NCBI RefSeq assembly: GCF_947179165.1 | Contig: NC_077237.1 | Span: forward strand, 66,013,523-66,077,522 | Length of the DNA stretch: 64,000 nt | From: Solanum dulcamara | Lineage: Eukaryota; Streptophyta; Magnoliopsida; Solanales; Solanaceae | Direction of reading: 5' to 3' | Shown: positions 45,297-57,059 of the stretch, in pieces | Numbering within the stretch: position 1 is the first letter of the stretch | Layout: every line of letters starts with the position of its first letter | Notes under the pieces: model-generated | Seen by the model: the letters and a program-made list of their open reading frames with translations, nothing else | Told to the model about the DNA's origin: nothing | The model's database searches: none | Position numbers and translations under genes: made by a program

Positions 45297-46640
45297 ATGG
45301 TCAACACTCTTTATAATGGTGTCAGGCCTATAGCTCTAGTGGAGCCAAAAGAAGAGTTAGTCGTTCGAGGGCATAGCAGAGGTAGAGCAGCACCTGCCAA
45401 AGTGGAGTTTCGATTAAGGAGATACCGGTAGGTGAGACTCCTCCTATACCTTAGGACGAGTTAGAGGGAAATATAGAGGTTGGAGAGGAAGTGAAGAATG
45501 CTGAGCTAGAGGAAGACACTCAGACTGGGGTTGCTGGTATTCCCCCTTTGGATCCAATTTTACCTCAGCATATCATGGCCTTTTTAAGTGAGCTGGATGG
45601 CACTGATGCCATCCCAACCATGCCTGCAGTACCTTCTCCTGTTACCCATTCATTTACCATTGTAACTCAGCCAATAGAGGAGGTAGTAGGTACAGATGTA
45701 TTTATTTAAGCTACTAATAGGTCCTATGATGACTAGGACTAAGCATGACATGCTCACCAAGTTCTTTAAGCTCAAACCTCAAGTCTTCCATGGTACTAAG
45801 AATGAAAATGCATATGAATTTATTCTTGATTGCTATGAGAGATTGCACAAGCTAGGTATAGTGCATAAATATGGGTGGAGTTTGTGACTTTTTAGTTGTA
45901 GGGTGAGGCCAAGAAGTGGTGGAGGGACTATGTGGAGTGTTGTTCGTCTTTGTTTCCCCCACTCACCTCAGTGTTATTCCATTCTTTGTTCCTAGAGAAG
46001 TATGTGCCTCATACTTTAAGGAACAGAAAGAAGGAAGATTTAATAGCCTTTGAGTAGGAAGGGTTATCAGTAGCTGCATATGAAGCCAAGTTCCATGTAT
46101 AGTCCAGGTACGCTACTCAGCTAGTTAATATAGAGGAGGAGAAGATCTGGTAGGAGTGTCAATGAAGTCACAGACTTTGTTAAAAAGGTTGACGGTGTGA
46201 AGAAACATGGGCAAGACAAAGCCTTGGATAAAAATCCCAAGAATATAGGTAACTTCCAAGGATCATAATCTAGAGATCCATCCTGGCCGATGATAGCAGC
46301 CCAGCCAATTCAGTCAGCACTGTCGGCTTCTACTGGCAATTTTTCAAGTACTCCACAATAGCATTCAGCCCATGAGGGCCAGGGAGCATCATTCCTAGGT
46401 ATCCTTCCATCATTTGATTATGACTATTTTAATTGTGGGGAGCTTGGCCATATACAAAAGGAGTGTCCTCAGCCCCACGAGATCGTTTAGGCACCCCAGA
46501 AGGCCAGAGCAGTGGTCCCAGTAGATGAAGGGAGTAATGGTATAGGACTTCCACATGTTTGGGCGATGTGGAAGTTTGAGGGGTCATAGGGCCTGAGGTA
46601 ATGGCACTACTAGTCGAGGAACAATCCAGCTAGGCAGGGA
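45297..46640 (+). pseudogene. Gag of element G, single zinc knuckle
   Basis: ATG at 45297 (MVNTLYNGVRPIALVEPKEE), 205 bases after the PBS. An acidic/Pro-rich segment with ELEEDTQTGVAGIPPLDPIL (45491-45709) follows. Then [20 protein letters not shown], the capsid core motif, at about 45755-45815, and a knuckle FNCGELGHIQKEC near 46426 in which the first zinc Cys is lost. Frameshifts at about 45430, 45710 and 45890 and later stops make it a pseudogene. It differs in sequence from the Gag of B, D and E, so G is a separate lineage. Confidence 0.78.
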
Positions 46641-46689
46641 GGTAACCCTTCAAGATGATCAGGCTCAGTTTTATGCATTTTCGGGTAAG

Positions 46690-47285
46690 ACCGAGGCAGA
46701 GGTGTCTGATGCAGTTATCACAGGTACTATTCTTATCTGTGACTGAATTTTTACTATTTTATTAGATTCGGGTTCCACTTATTCTGATGTATTTGTGAAA
46801 TATGTCTTGGGTTTTGATGCACTGTGTGATATATTAGATTCCCATGTTTATTTTTCTACCCCTATTGGAGAGTCAGTCATAGTCACCCGTGTGTATCATG
46901 CTTGTTTTATTGTGTTTATATGATACCAGACTTGGGTTGACTTAGTGATCCTAGATATGACAGATTTTAATGATATCTTAGGCATGATTTGGTTACCCCC
47001 TATTTTACTGTGCTTAATTATAATGCAAAAACTGTGGCTCTAGAGATTCTGAGGAGTGAAAGGTTAGAGTGGGAAGAGGTATACAAGCTTAAGCCAGCTA
47101 ACGTCATATCCTTTCTCCAAGCTAGAAAAATGGTGGGGTAAGTTTTTTTTGCATATTTGCCTATGTCTAAATATGAATGTAGAGTCTCATGCTTTTGTGT
47201 CTATTCTAGTAGTGTGTGAATTTTTAGATGTTTTTTTGTCAGATTTGTCTAGTACGCCTCCTGGCCGATATATACATTTTTGCAT
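46690..47285 (+). pseudogene. Protease and RT lead-in of element G
   Basis: FTILLDSGSTYSDVFVKYV contains an intact active-site DSG (46765-46773). PIGESVIVTRVYHACFIV and LDMTDFNDILGMIWL follow with a stop between. VSILVVCEFLDVFLSDLSST and PPGRYIHFCINLE (47149 on) lead into RT. Frameshifts at about 47000-47140. The protease core itself looks less damaged than in B or E. Confidence 0.8.
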
Positions 47286-48030
47286 TAACCTAGAGCTAGT
47301 TACTTGGCTAATTTCTATTCCTCTCTACCGTATGGATCCAGCAGAGTTGAGGGAGCTTAAGGCTCAGATTCAGGATCTTCTTATTGAAGGGTTCATTCGT
47401 CCTAGTGCTTCCCCTTGGGGTGCTCCAATATTTTTTTTTGAAGGAAAAAAATGGTAGTATGAGAATGTGCATTGACTACGGACAACTGAATAAGGTCAAC
47501 ATCAGGAATAAATATCCTTTGTCTTGTATTGATGACCCATTTGAACAGTTACAATATTCTTCAATCTTCACAAAGATTAATCTCAGCTCTGGTATCATCA
47601 GCTGGAAATTAGGCCAGAGGATGTGCCCAAAACGACTTTTAGGACCAGGTATGGGCACTATAAATTTCTAGTAATATTCTTCTGGTTGACCAATGCACCC
47701 ACATCAATCATGAGTTTGATGAAAGGGGTGTTAAAACAATTCCTAGATTTTTTCGTGATAGTGTTTATAGATGATATATTGGTGTATTCAAAGAGTGAAC
47801 AAGAACATGCAAATCACCTCCGAATTGTGTTAGGTGTTTTGGGAAGACAAAAGTTGTATGCAAAATTGTCTAAATGTGAATTTTGGCTGCCCTCAGTTGC
47901 CTTTTTAGGTTATGTTGTTTCCAAAGAAGGGGCAATGGTAGACCCAAAAAAGATTGAGGCAGTTAAGAATTGGGCTAGGCCCAGTTCTGTGAGCGAGGTT
48001 TGAAGTTTTTTTAGGCTTCCTAGCTATTAT
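47286..48030 (+). pseudogene. Reverse transcriptase of element G
   Basis: IPLYRMDPAELRELKAQIQD, IEGFIRPSASPWGAP (ending 47457), then, after a one-frame shift within an extended T/A run at 47430-47450, SMRMCIDYGQLNKVNIRNKY. The 47623-48003 stretch has [20 protein letters not shown] and [16 protein letters not shown] with the catalytic FIDD intact at 47764-47775. It ends [20 protein letters not shown] and [14 protein letters not shown]. The shift and a stop at 48001 disable it. Confidence 0.87.
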
Positions 48031-48830
48031 CGTCGGTTCATGAAAAACTTTACTTCTATTGCTACTCACTTTACCAGGTTGACTACAAAGAAAGTGCCAT
48101 TCGAATAGACTAACAAGTGTGAAGAGAGCCTTCCAAAGACTCAAGACTCTTTTGACCACAACACCAATTTTGACCCCGCTGGTCAAAGATAAAGATTTCA
48201 TTATTTATTGTGATGCTTCACATTCCAATTTTGGTACTGTGTTGATGCAGGATAAGAATATTGTAGCATATGCTTCGCGGTAGTTGAAGGTGCATGAGAC
48301 GAACTAACCGACTTATAACTTGGAATTGGTAGAAATAGCGTTTGCATTAAAACTCTTGACACAATAACTATATGGCGTCAAGTACAAGGTTTTTACTGAT
48401 CATCATAGCTTGCAACATGTGTTCACCCAAAAGTACTTGAGTTTGAGGCAATGAAGGTGGATGAATTTGCTTAAGGACTATTATGTAACCATCCAGTATC
48501 ATCCAGGTAAGGCTAATGTGGTAGCAGTAGCATTGAGCCGGAAACCGGTGAGCATGGGCAGTCTAACCTATTTGGGGACTCTTAAGCATCCCCTAGCTAG
48601 AGAAATTCAAGACTTGGAGGCCAGGTTTATGAGGCTAGACATCTCAAAGAGAGGTGGAATAATGGACGGAGTTGATCTAAGCTCCACCTTCACAGAACAG
48701 ATCAAGACCAAGCAGTTTGAAGATGTGAGCTTAAATGAAATTAGAGGAAAAGTGTTAATGGGCAAGTCTCAAGACTCAACACTAGATGCAGGTGGGGTGC
48801 TTCAGAGATTTCTTCTAGCTTAGAAAGAAT
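48031..48830 (+). pseudogene. RNase H and linker of element G, 3' truncated
   Basis: IIYCDASHSNFGTVLMQDKN, PTYNLELVEIAFALKLL, VFTDHHSLQHVFTQKYLSLR and LLKDYYVTIQYHPGKANVVA (stops between). Then a long open linker 48461-48820 with LSRKPVSMGSLTYLGTLKHP and LAREIQDLEARFMRLDISKR. The similarity ends at about 48803 (DAGGVLQ), just before the integrase zinc region. Integrase and the 3' LTR are missing; 78 bases of unplaced sequence follow before the copia repeat. Confidence 0.82.
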
Positions 48831-48880
48831 CAATTTTTCATACAATATTTGTCCACTAAAGTATTGAGAGAGTTCACTTG

Positions 48881-49067
48881 TGATCACTGTAGAAGAATGT
48901 AGAGTTGGAGTCTGACTTGCTTTAAGATATCTGCTCATGCTTCAAGAGGTATTCCTTGAGTTAATTTTCAGCATACTTTGTATGTGATACATATTTGAGG
49001 TTGTTGTCTATAATTCATCTAACCAGTATGATTCTCGAGTGCTTCCGCTGTGTGCTATTTTCCAACA
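48881..49067 (+). repeat. Left direct repeat (short LTR?) of the copia remnant
   Basis: TGATCACTGTAGAAGAATG at the left, TGTGCTATTTTCCAACA at the right. It matches 52261-52437 (GGAGTCTGACTTGCTT, GGTATTCCTTGAGTTAATTT, CAGTATGATTCT). 187 bp would be very short for a copia LTR. Confidence 0.65.
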
Positions 49068-50150
49068 ATTGACATCAAAAACCATACTTGCATCATTATA
49101 AATAACCTAAAATATACATATGTGAAATTGTATGTATGATTCGTGGTTGGTAATTTCCTTTTATCACGAATAGAACGAAACAGATAAAACTTGAAGTGGT
49201 TTGATTTGTTGGCTAATGTGCATACGGTATTAATTAAGAGATGATCAAAGTGGGCAAAGTGTTGGCTGCAATTTCCACGTGAGAATGTACAGCAGTAGTA
49301 AGCACTTGTCGTAATAATTATTGGAATCATCTTTTACTATAAAAGGAATTCCTTAATTTTATTAATGGAATCCCAGTTGAAAACTTTTTCAATAAAAACA
49401 AATATTCAAGTATTGGGTGTAATTTTTCTTTGTTCACATGTTAATGGCGTCAGCTTTGTGAATGTTGTTTTCATAGTAATAATGCTTGTTTTCTCCTTGT
49501 CATTAATGGACTCAAATTGAAAAAATTTCATTGATTAAAAGAAAACTTAAAGTTGAGTACATTCTTTTGTTAATGACGGCAGTGAATGGGTTGTAGTTAA
49601 TAAAATTGCAACATTATCTTAATTATATGTGTGATTCTCTCGTATGTATTATTGTATGTGTATGAGATTATATATTGAATGAAGTAGAACCCTTGTTGTT
49701 TTTTTCTGGAAATTTTTTTTGTATAAAATTTGAGAAAAAAATAATAATAATATTATGGTGATAAGGCTTCTTCCCGGTGATAACCAAGATTGACTAGTAA
49801 TGAATTATTAAGTTTATATGCTGGCTTAGACCTTCCTCCCTATCGAATGAATTTAATGCAAGTCATTATGTATTTAAGTGCTAGTTTGATATTTTGTATT
49901 AACTCTCCTAAACTGAGTAATATATGATTGGATCAATGTATGTAGGGTTTTAATTTTCACTTGACTTAAACTAACAGTAGATTCTCAATCTGAGTTTAAG
50001 TCTGTAAGAGTTCATGGAGTGAATAATTAGTTATTATACATGTATATTGTATGAGTAGTTCTCAAATCCCCTCGATTGGTTATTCAAGATCATGAATGTA
50101 TATGTATGTAATGAGTTTGAATGTAAATATTCAATATTTATATGGCTGTT
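49068..50150 (+). other. Long A+T-rich leader before copia gag, no feature
   Basis: 1.1 kb with no coding match. Copia elements usually start gag within about 200 bases of the PBS, so this is an insertion, an unusually long leader, or the true LTR edge lies elsewhere. TTAATGGAATCCCAGTTGAAAA (about 49362) and TTAATGGACTCAAATTGAAAAA (about 49503) form a loose repeat pair. Confidence 0.4.
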
Positions 50151-50159
50151 TAATTGATC

Positions 50160-51000
50160 TATTGTAACTATTTCTTTAATCTTAGATTCAACATTTCTCC
50201 TTTCAACCCCCTTAGAACTATTTTGGGTCAAAATAAACTTGGGGTTCCTAACTATGTTGACTGGAGGAAAAATCTTGACATTGTTTTAACTGCTGAAAAG
50301 TATAAATTTGTACTCTATGAAGAGCGCCCATCGAAACCAAGTGAACAATCTAGTGTGAGGATAAGTTAGCTTATCAAAAATGGCAAAAAACTGATAAGAT
50401 GGCACGAAACTACATTCTGGCTTCAATGTCAATTGTGTTGCAACATTAGCATCAAGATATATTTTCTGCTCTTGAGATTCTGGAGAATCTCAAACAAATG
50501 TTTGGGGACCAGAGTCGATCATCTAAGAAGACTGCCGTAAGAGATCTCATGAACACTAATATAGCTGAAAGCACTCATATTAGAGACCATGTTTTGAAGA
50601 TGATAAGTATTTTGAATGAAATAGAGGTCTTGGGAGCTGCAATTGACAAGGACTCCCAAGTCGAGAGTATATTGCAGTTTCAGCCGGACAACTTTCAACA
50701 TTTTTTCCTGAACTATAATATGAACAAGATAAGTCTATCTTTGGCACAATTGTTGAATGAGCTGCAAGAGGCAGAGACAATTATCAAAAAATAGGCACCA
50801 CCTATGCCACTATATGTTGAAAAAGGTTATACTTCTAAACCAAAAGGTGGACAGAAGAAGAAAAAAGCTCACAAAGATAAGGCAATTGCACATCCAACTA
50901 GACGCGTTAAAAAGCCTAAGGGCAAGTATTTCATTGCAAGATGCAAGGTCATTGGAAGGCTCATTTTCCAGTTTTCCTAGCCAAGCGGAAAAACAACCCA
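50160..51000 (+). pseudogene. Copia Gag with frameshifted zinc knuckle
   Basis: PNYVDWRKNLDIVLTAEKYK and FVLYEERPSKP (50154-50369) is the start of the UBN2-type plant copia Gag. After a shift, DQSRSSKKTAVRDLMNTNIA, DHVLKMISILNEIEVLGAAI and LLNELQEAETIIKK (50498-50794) follow. The zinc-knuckle segment at about 50918-50970 has its Cys and His codons spread over two frames (ISLQDARSLEG / HCKMQGHW-type), consistent with a single-base loss. No start codon is recognisable: the expected site near 50185 reads ACA. Confidence 0.82.
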
Positions 51001-51039
51001 GGTAACTCACTTTCACTTGTCGTTGAAATATTTTTAACG

Positions 51040-51611
51040 GTTGTTTCTACCACATCATAGTGTGGAGACTCAGGAGCCACTGATCATATATACACTTTTT
51101 TACAGGTATTTCAGAAAATGTGCAAGTTGATTAGAAGTAAAGTTAGTATTTTTCAAGCAGATGGTTCAGCAGTCTAGCTTTAGCATTAGGAAATATAAGT
51201 ATTTCGTTTGGTAGTGGTAGAGTTTTAATTTCAAAAGATGCATTATATGCATATGTTGTTAGAAAAAATTTGATTTCAGTTTCTAAAGCTTTGAGAGATG
51301 GTAATGATGTTAAATTCTTTGATAACAGTTGTGTTATTAGCTATATTAAATATTTTGTCTCTACTGGTACATTAATTGATGGTCTTTTTATTATTAATAT
51401 CTCACTAGAACTTCAACAACACATAGAACTTAATAATATTAGCCTTTCAAATAAAAGAAAACGTTCTTCCGAATTTAATGAAACTTATTTGTGGCACTTA
51501 CATCTATGTCATATAAATCTTGATAGGATTTCAAAGTTGATTAAAGATGGACTTTTAGGTTCATTAAAAATGGAGGCACTACCAACATGTGAATCTTGTT
51601 TAGAAGGATAA
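51040..51611 (+). pseudogene. Copia protease and gag-pre-integrase
   Basis: DSGATDHIY at 51067 is the intact copia protease active site. After a shift, the 51270-51611 stretch (113 codons) reads ISVSKALRDGNDVKFFDN and then LWHLHLCHINLDRISKLIKD with the His pair, and CESCLEG with the Cys pair. Together these form the HHCC zinc finger that opens integrase. Stop at 51609. Confidence 0.84.
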
Positions 51612-52170
51612 ATGACTAAGAGACCTTTCCCCTCAAAAGAAAATAGAGCCAATGATAAATTAGAGCTAATTCATTCTAATTTGTGTGGTCCGTTAAGCAT
51701 TCAAATGAGAGGTGGATATAAGTATTTTGTGACTTTCATTGATGACTACTCAATGTATGAATATATTTATTTGTTGCACCGTAAGTCTAAATGCTTTGAG
51801 AAATTCAAAATGTTTAAGGCAGAAATAGAGAAACAACATGAATAATATATGAAGTCACTACGATCTGATCGTGGTGGTAAATACCTCTTAAATGAGTTCA
51901 TTAGTTACTTATCAGAACAAGGAATTACATCTCAAATGTTTGCACCTAGAACGCCACAACAAAATAGTGTAGAAGAAACAAGAATCATGACTCTTTTAGA
52001 AATGGTTAGATGTATGATAAGTTACTCTAATTATCCTTATTCATTTGGGAATATGCACTAGAAACTGCAAATTATATTATGAACTTAGTTCCTTCTATGT
52101 CTGTACCTTTGACACCCATTGAATTATGGAAAAGGCACAAACCTAGTTTGAAACACATTCGAATTCGGGG
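51612..52170 (+). pseudogene. Copia integrase core, truncated
   Basis: Starts TKRPFPSKENRANDKLELIH. The first catalytic Asp position reads Asn (HSNLCGPL, codon 51678-51680). TFIDDYSMYEYIYLLHRKSK follows. After a stop at 51843, KSLRSDRGGKYLLNEF carries the second Asp, and FAPRTPQQNSVEETRIMTLL the region of the Glu. ELWKRHKPSLKHIRIRGC (about 52115-52165) is the start of the C-terminal part, after which the sequence jumps into repeat. RT and RNase H are not present. Confidence 0.85.
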
Positions 52171-52171
52171 A

Positions 52172-52437
52172 TGTCTAACTGGAGTCTAACTTGCTGCAAG
52201 TTATATGATCACGCTTCAATTTGGGATCACTGTAGAAGACCGTAGAACTGTTAATTTGAGATCACTGTAGAAGACCATACAGCTGGAGTCTGACTTGCTT
52301 CAAAATATATGCTCACGCTTCAATAGGTATTCCTTGAGTTAATTTTTAGCATACTTTATCTGTTATATGGTTTTTGTCTATAATTCATGTAAACAGTATG
52401 ATTCTGAAATGCTTCCGTTGTGTGCTATTTTCCAACA
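52172..52437 (+). repeat. Right direct repeat with internal duplications
   Basis: Holds two copies of TGGAGTCT(A/G)ACTTGCT...CTCACGCTTCAAT (52178 and 52281) and two of GATCACTGTAGAAGACC (52233 and 52259). It ends with the same TGTGCTATTTTCCAACA as 49067. Thus longer than the left repeat. Confidence 0.7.
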
Positions 52438-52906
52438 ATATCAACCATTATAAACAAGGAGTAAGTTTCTGTCTTGGACAAAATCCAAGGAAGGACTGAA
52501 TCACACTAAATGTATGTACATAACCTTAACTTGTATTTCTTTTGAAGAAATAAAATAACAAATGTAAACTACACATAAAAATACAAACAAAAAGAAGTTG
52601 AAAATCTAATAATACTCAACAAATTTTGGCAAAAACCACTAGCACACACCCAGAAAATAGCTTCAATCATTAATTCAGCTAAGTGGATAGTGAGTCTGAC
52701 CAAGAAACTTTAGAGAATGCTCGAGTACTAAAAAGAATACAATTGCACTAGAAACTTTTTCTTCTTATTTTATTCACATTAGAACTCCTCAAGTGAAATT
52801 TTCTAAAGCAAGGTAACAACACAACCAAATCCCAAATGTAAAATTTTAAATCCATGTCTCTGCTAAGCTACATACGACAATATTCATAACTAAGAAGCAG
52901 TAATAC
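52438..52906. other. Unassigned 0.47 kb, no feature seen
   Basis: A+T-rich, no reading frame or LTR terminus. Includes the small inverted repeat TTGGACAAAATCCAAGGAA near 52477. It separates the copia repeat from the abrupt start of element H. Confidence 0.4.
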
Positions 52907-53520
52907 TTGCATGTTGACATATTTACCAACCACAAAAGCTTGCAATATGTGTTTAGCCAAAGGGATTTGAACCTTAGGCAAAAGAGGTGGCTTGAACTAT
53001 TAAAGAATTATGATATGAGTATGTTGTACCATCCGAGTAAAGCAAATATTGTTGTCGATGCTCTTAGTCAGTTATCCATGAACAGTTTTGCTCATATTAA
53101 AGATGACAAGAAGGAGTTGGTTAAACATGTGCACCGATTGGCCCATTTGGGGGTAAGGTTGAGTAACTCTAATGATGGTGGTATTCTATTTCAAAATGGT
53201 TTGGAATCATTATTGGTAAAGGATGTAAAGGCAAAGCAAGACATGGATCCAACCTTTAGTTGAGTTAAAGAAATTGGTGGTAAATAAGAAGATTGATGTT
53301 TTCTCTCAAGAGGGAGATAGAGTACTTCATTGCCAAGGTCGGTTATATGTTTAAAATGTTGATGGCCTAAGGGAAATGATACTGAGCGAAGCCCATAGCC
53401 CTCGATATTCTATATATCCAAGATCCACTAAAATGTATAGAGATTTGAGGAAAGTGTATTGGTGGAATGGTTTGAAGAAGTACATAGCAAAGTTTATGGC
53501 AAAATGTACAAATTCCCAAT
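52907..53520 (+). pseudogene. RNase H end, linker and integrase start of element H
   Basis: Starts abruptly inside RNase [21 protein letters not shown], then RWLELLKNYDMSMLYHPSKA, DALSQLSMNSFAHI and KELVKHVHRLAHLGVRLSNS, open for 118 codons. A shift at about 53257 leads to FSQEGDRVLHCQGRLYV and YSIYPRSTKMYRDLRKVYWW with CTNSQ, the integrase zinc region. H is cut at 53520 by element I and continues at 59798. The upstream part of H (LTR, gag, protease, RT) is missing. Confidence 0.83.
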
Positions 53521-55390
53521 GGTCATGACTCGATTTCTCAAGTCATGAAGGTACCTACTATCAACCCACCAGTAGAAAAGCTTAACCCCACAGTCTTCCA
53601 TAGGCAATGGACCATCACAAGCGGAAGAAAAGAAGCGAGTAATATTAATATTAATAACAAGGAAATAAGAATATGAATAATATAACAATATAACCCCAAG
53701 ACCTGGTATAAGTCGGTAGTCGAGCTACTAAACTAAATAATAGAGTACAAGGTTTATATAGATTCCATATTAGTAATAGTAATACAGACCGTCTCTAAAT
53801 AAAAATAAAGACTAATCCAAGTCCCAAAATAGAAAGAGATAGGCAACTATTTATGTCAAGAGCTCATCCAAGTATCCAGAATTCAAGAGCTGCTCCGCAC
53901 GATATCCAAATTAATAGTAAAAACCCATACTGTAATATGTAGTGTGCAGAAGTGTAGTATGAGTACCAACAAGTGGTACTCAATAGGCATCAGCCGAATG
54001 AGCTCTAACGATAAAGTAAGTACAAATAACATGTAAGCAAGAAGTATATATCACAAGTAACTAACAAGAATAATACGGAATCCCGCAAAAAGAAACATTA
54101 GATATAAGAAAGAGAGAAGATATGAAACAAGTAAGGAAACCAAGGATGTACGTGGTGGCGCCAGCTCAAGACCTAAACATGATAACACACTATGAAAGGG
54201 AAACCTTTAAGTGACAACCTACTAACCAAAGTAAACACAAATATCACATAAAGTCTTAAAGGAACATATCAAATAATCCCTACACAAAATGTTAGATGAA
54301 TAAGAACAAGGGTAGTAACTACCTTCAAACAAGAGACCACCCTTTATACCGCCACAAGTTCGCAAATAGTAAGACAATACCTCCCATTCCCCTGTGTGCC
54401 CAGGAAGTTCTCTCACAAATAGGTAAACCCGCACGCAATCCCATAATACAGACAGGTGCAAACAACTATGCTAGTGATACGCAATGTATATATGAATGAA
54501 GGTCATGTAATAAAACCGGTACTACCATCTTTGCCATACGCCTCTCTGGGATTGCCATTGGGAGGCTCAGGTACGCTCCTATATACCTGTCTGATCCTAA
54601 TCCAGGTCTTATACTAATATAGATATCAATTTGTACAACCTATCATCAAAGTTCAATCTGTCGTGGTGACCGGAGATAAAAAGTCAAAGCTGTATAAAAA
54701 GGGTCAAAAATCTCTACAACTGGACTAGTATCATAAAATGAGCTCATCCTTGATGACTCAAATCAATATCATAAAATGAGTGCATCCTCGATGCCTCCAG
54801 TCTACTGAAAATAGTAGTAATAAAGGTAGCACGACCCCCATTCAAAAATTAGAATAAAATAATTTGGGTTATAACCCAACATCTCAAATCAATGCTAAAA
54901 ACCAATGCATCCACCGGGGTTGACTACATCCGTGAGAAAAATAATAATTCAATGCAATTCATGCCATCACCAGCATCCAAACAACATGCATAATCACATA
55001 CAATATGATGCCACAAGCACCTTACCCTATACAGAATGAAAACTGGGCTAACAAATGCGACCGACCTCTAATCAAGGCCTAAAGCTCAACTATACTCTTC
55101 TAACTAAATCCCAAGCCTCGAAAGGAAACTCAACCCTAACTAGGTAATAAGGAGGAGGAAATGAGGAAACAAGTGCTCAGCTAGTCAATCAATACCTCCA
55201 GATCCAACTAGAATACAACCTCAAGATTTTGAACACAACTAACTCTGCCAAATAACAAAAGGAAGTATAGGGGATTCTAGCTCTAAATCCAAGAATGGGA
55301 TCTAACAGTAATTCACAAGCCTAACTAGGTTGAAATCTCTACACCAAGGCTTTAAAATAGGTGCTACAATAGAGAAGGACACTAAGTCTA
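53521..55390 (-). repeat. Left (3') LTR remnant of element I
   Basis: From GGTCATGACTCG to the point where similarity with the right copy stops (GACACTAAGTCTAAGAGACT). Contains ATCATAAAATGAGCTCATCC and ATCATAAAATGAGTGCATCC in tandem (54730-54790), also present in the right copy. No coding sequence; 54222-54461 and 54296-54499 are chance frames. Confidence 0.7.
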
Positions 55391-57059
55391 AGAGACTCCC
55401 GCCAAATCCACGGGTAGAATTATCGCATTGAGGCCAAGTCCAATGTCACTCTACTACCAATGAAACTCCTAGAAAACTGAACCAATATGCGAATCTAACT
55501 CAAAAGAAATAGGAATTTATGCCATGAGTCCACATACTATTCCCCAAGTGCAAATCTAAGTGAACCACCAATCCAGGAGTAAAAATAACCCAATAAGCAA
55601 TTTAGAGGCATATTAAACCTGCCAAAAGTGACCCAATGGAACCTAACCATCATAATAAATACCACAAGTCAACCCGTTAGTGCAAGTCTGAGTTAACCAC
55701 TCAACTTAAGAAAAGCCAAGTCAGTAGGTAGCGAGTAAGTAGATCAACCCACCAAAAATAATTCAAATGAAGCTAAACCATGGCAAGGTACGCCACAAGA
55801 ATGCTTCAAGCTAACCATATTGACACACGCAAAACCTTGCACTCTGAACAAGATCCCACGAATTAATTTGACTCTATTTTGAGGTTGAGCTTTCTAAGAA
55901 ACATTTCCATTCGCTTATGGAAGCCAAAGCCTGAATTAGTCAAAGCACACCACCACAGAAGACCCAATTTAACCATCTGACTCTCTTGAACCATCAACGC
56001 ACCCATTTAGTTTACCGATAGAACCAAGGCATGAGAGGAATCATCAAAACTGAAGGTAGCCCTGATTGTAAGGTAAAACAAGCCTGTGACTTAAATTTCC
56101 AAAATGCATTGAATAACCACCTAAAAAATCCATAAGTCATAAGAGCACACCAAAGTTAACCTGATAATCCACGACTCATCAATATGAATGCTTTAACTCC
56201 ACAATCACACCTTCTTAGCTAATTGTTGATAAGAGGACCACCATTTCCATGAACCCAATAGAACCTTCTTTATATGACACTTTAAGCTAAAACTTTCCCA
56301 TACTTAGAATAACAAGGTCAAATTCCATTTCCATCATTCCCAACTCACACATAGCCATCTGACACCGCATCACACAAACAACTGAACCAATAACTTAACC
56401 ATCAAACATACAATGCAGAGACAACCCAGCCAATCCGAAGGGAAAACCTTAACTTTGCCACCTTAGTGATTAATAACATAAAATCCAACAAAGAAAGAAT
56501 CAACGAATGATATCTATAATAGATTACAAAGGCCCCAACTACTGAGACACTCTTCTCTTGGAAGTAACCTCACATCAGCTAAGCACACTATGGAGGGGCA
56601 AACTAAGAAGGGGGAAAGAATCAATCCAAGAAAACTCTAGAATTGCTAAACAAAAATGGAACAAAGTAATCAACTAATCTCAACATCCACAAGTTATAAC
56701 CTTGCCACTACTAATATATAACAGTAAAACCAATATGACCCACTACTAAAAGAAATCATATAGGGAAGATAAACACATACACATAGTTTTAAGTAAGGCT
56801 TTCATAGTAACCAATAGGCAAGTAATCAGGCTAAGTAAGCACGCCCTCATAAGCCTATGTAAAGTAACTACTAGATTCACAAGATTGATCTAACAAATCA
56901 GGTAATTACCGATGGGTACGAAGACCCCAACATCCAAGCACTACAAGCAAGAAAGGTCCTAGAAACAAAATTTATACATGTCTGATGGATACCTGGAGCC
57001 TCATCCTCGGTCTGACCTGTAGAAGCATGGAACAGAATGCGTCTAGCCCCAAATAGAAC
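55391..57059 (-). mobile_element. Element I interior, no recognisable domain
   Basis: 1.7 kb where protease and RT would be expected. Both strands were read without finding LGMDWL-, CIDY- or FIDD-like motifs. Either very old pol, foreign sequence, or LTR sequence lost from the right copy. Confidence 0.4.

Larger units (their letters stand above)
48881..52437 (+). mobile_element. Ty1/copia remnant between direct repeats, no RT
   Basis: Copia order (gag, protease, gag-pre-integrase, integrase) in plus orientation, closed on both sides by similar 165-187-bp sequences ending TGTGCTATTTTCCAACA (49067 and 52437). After the left repeat, TTGACATCAAAAAC resembles a decayed tRNA-Met site. RT and RNase H are absent: integrase breaks off near 52167 straight into the right repeat. 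No matching target duplication was found (ACTTG left; ATATC right). Confidence 0.7.

Noticed and set aside
49055..49330. 91-codon minus-strand frame in the copia leader
   Set aside because: Low-complexity, no homology recognised, opposite to the element's direction.
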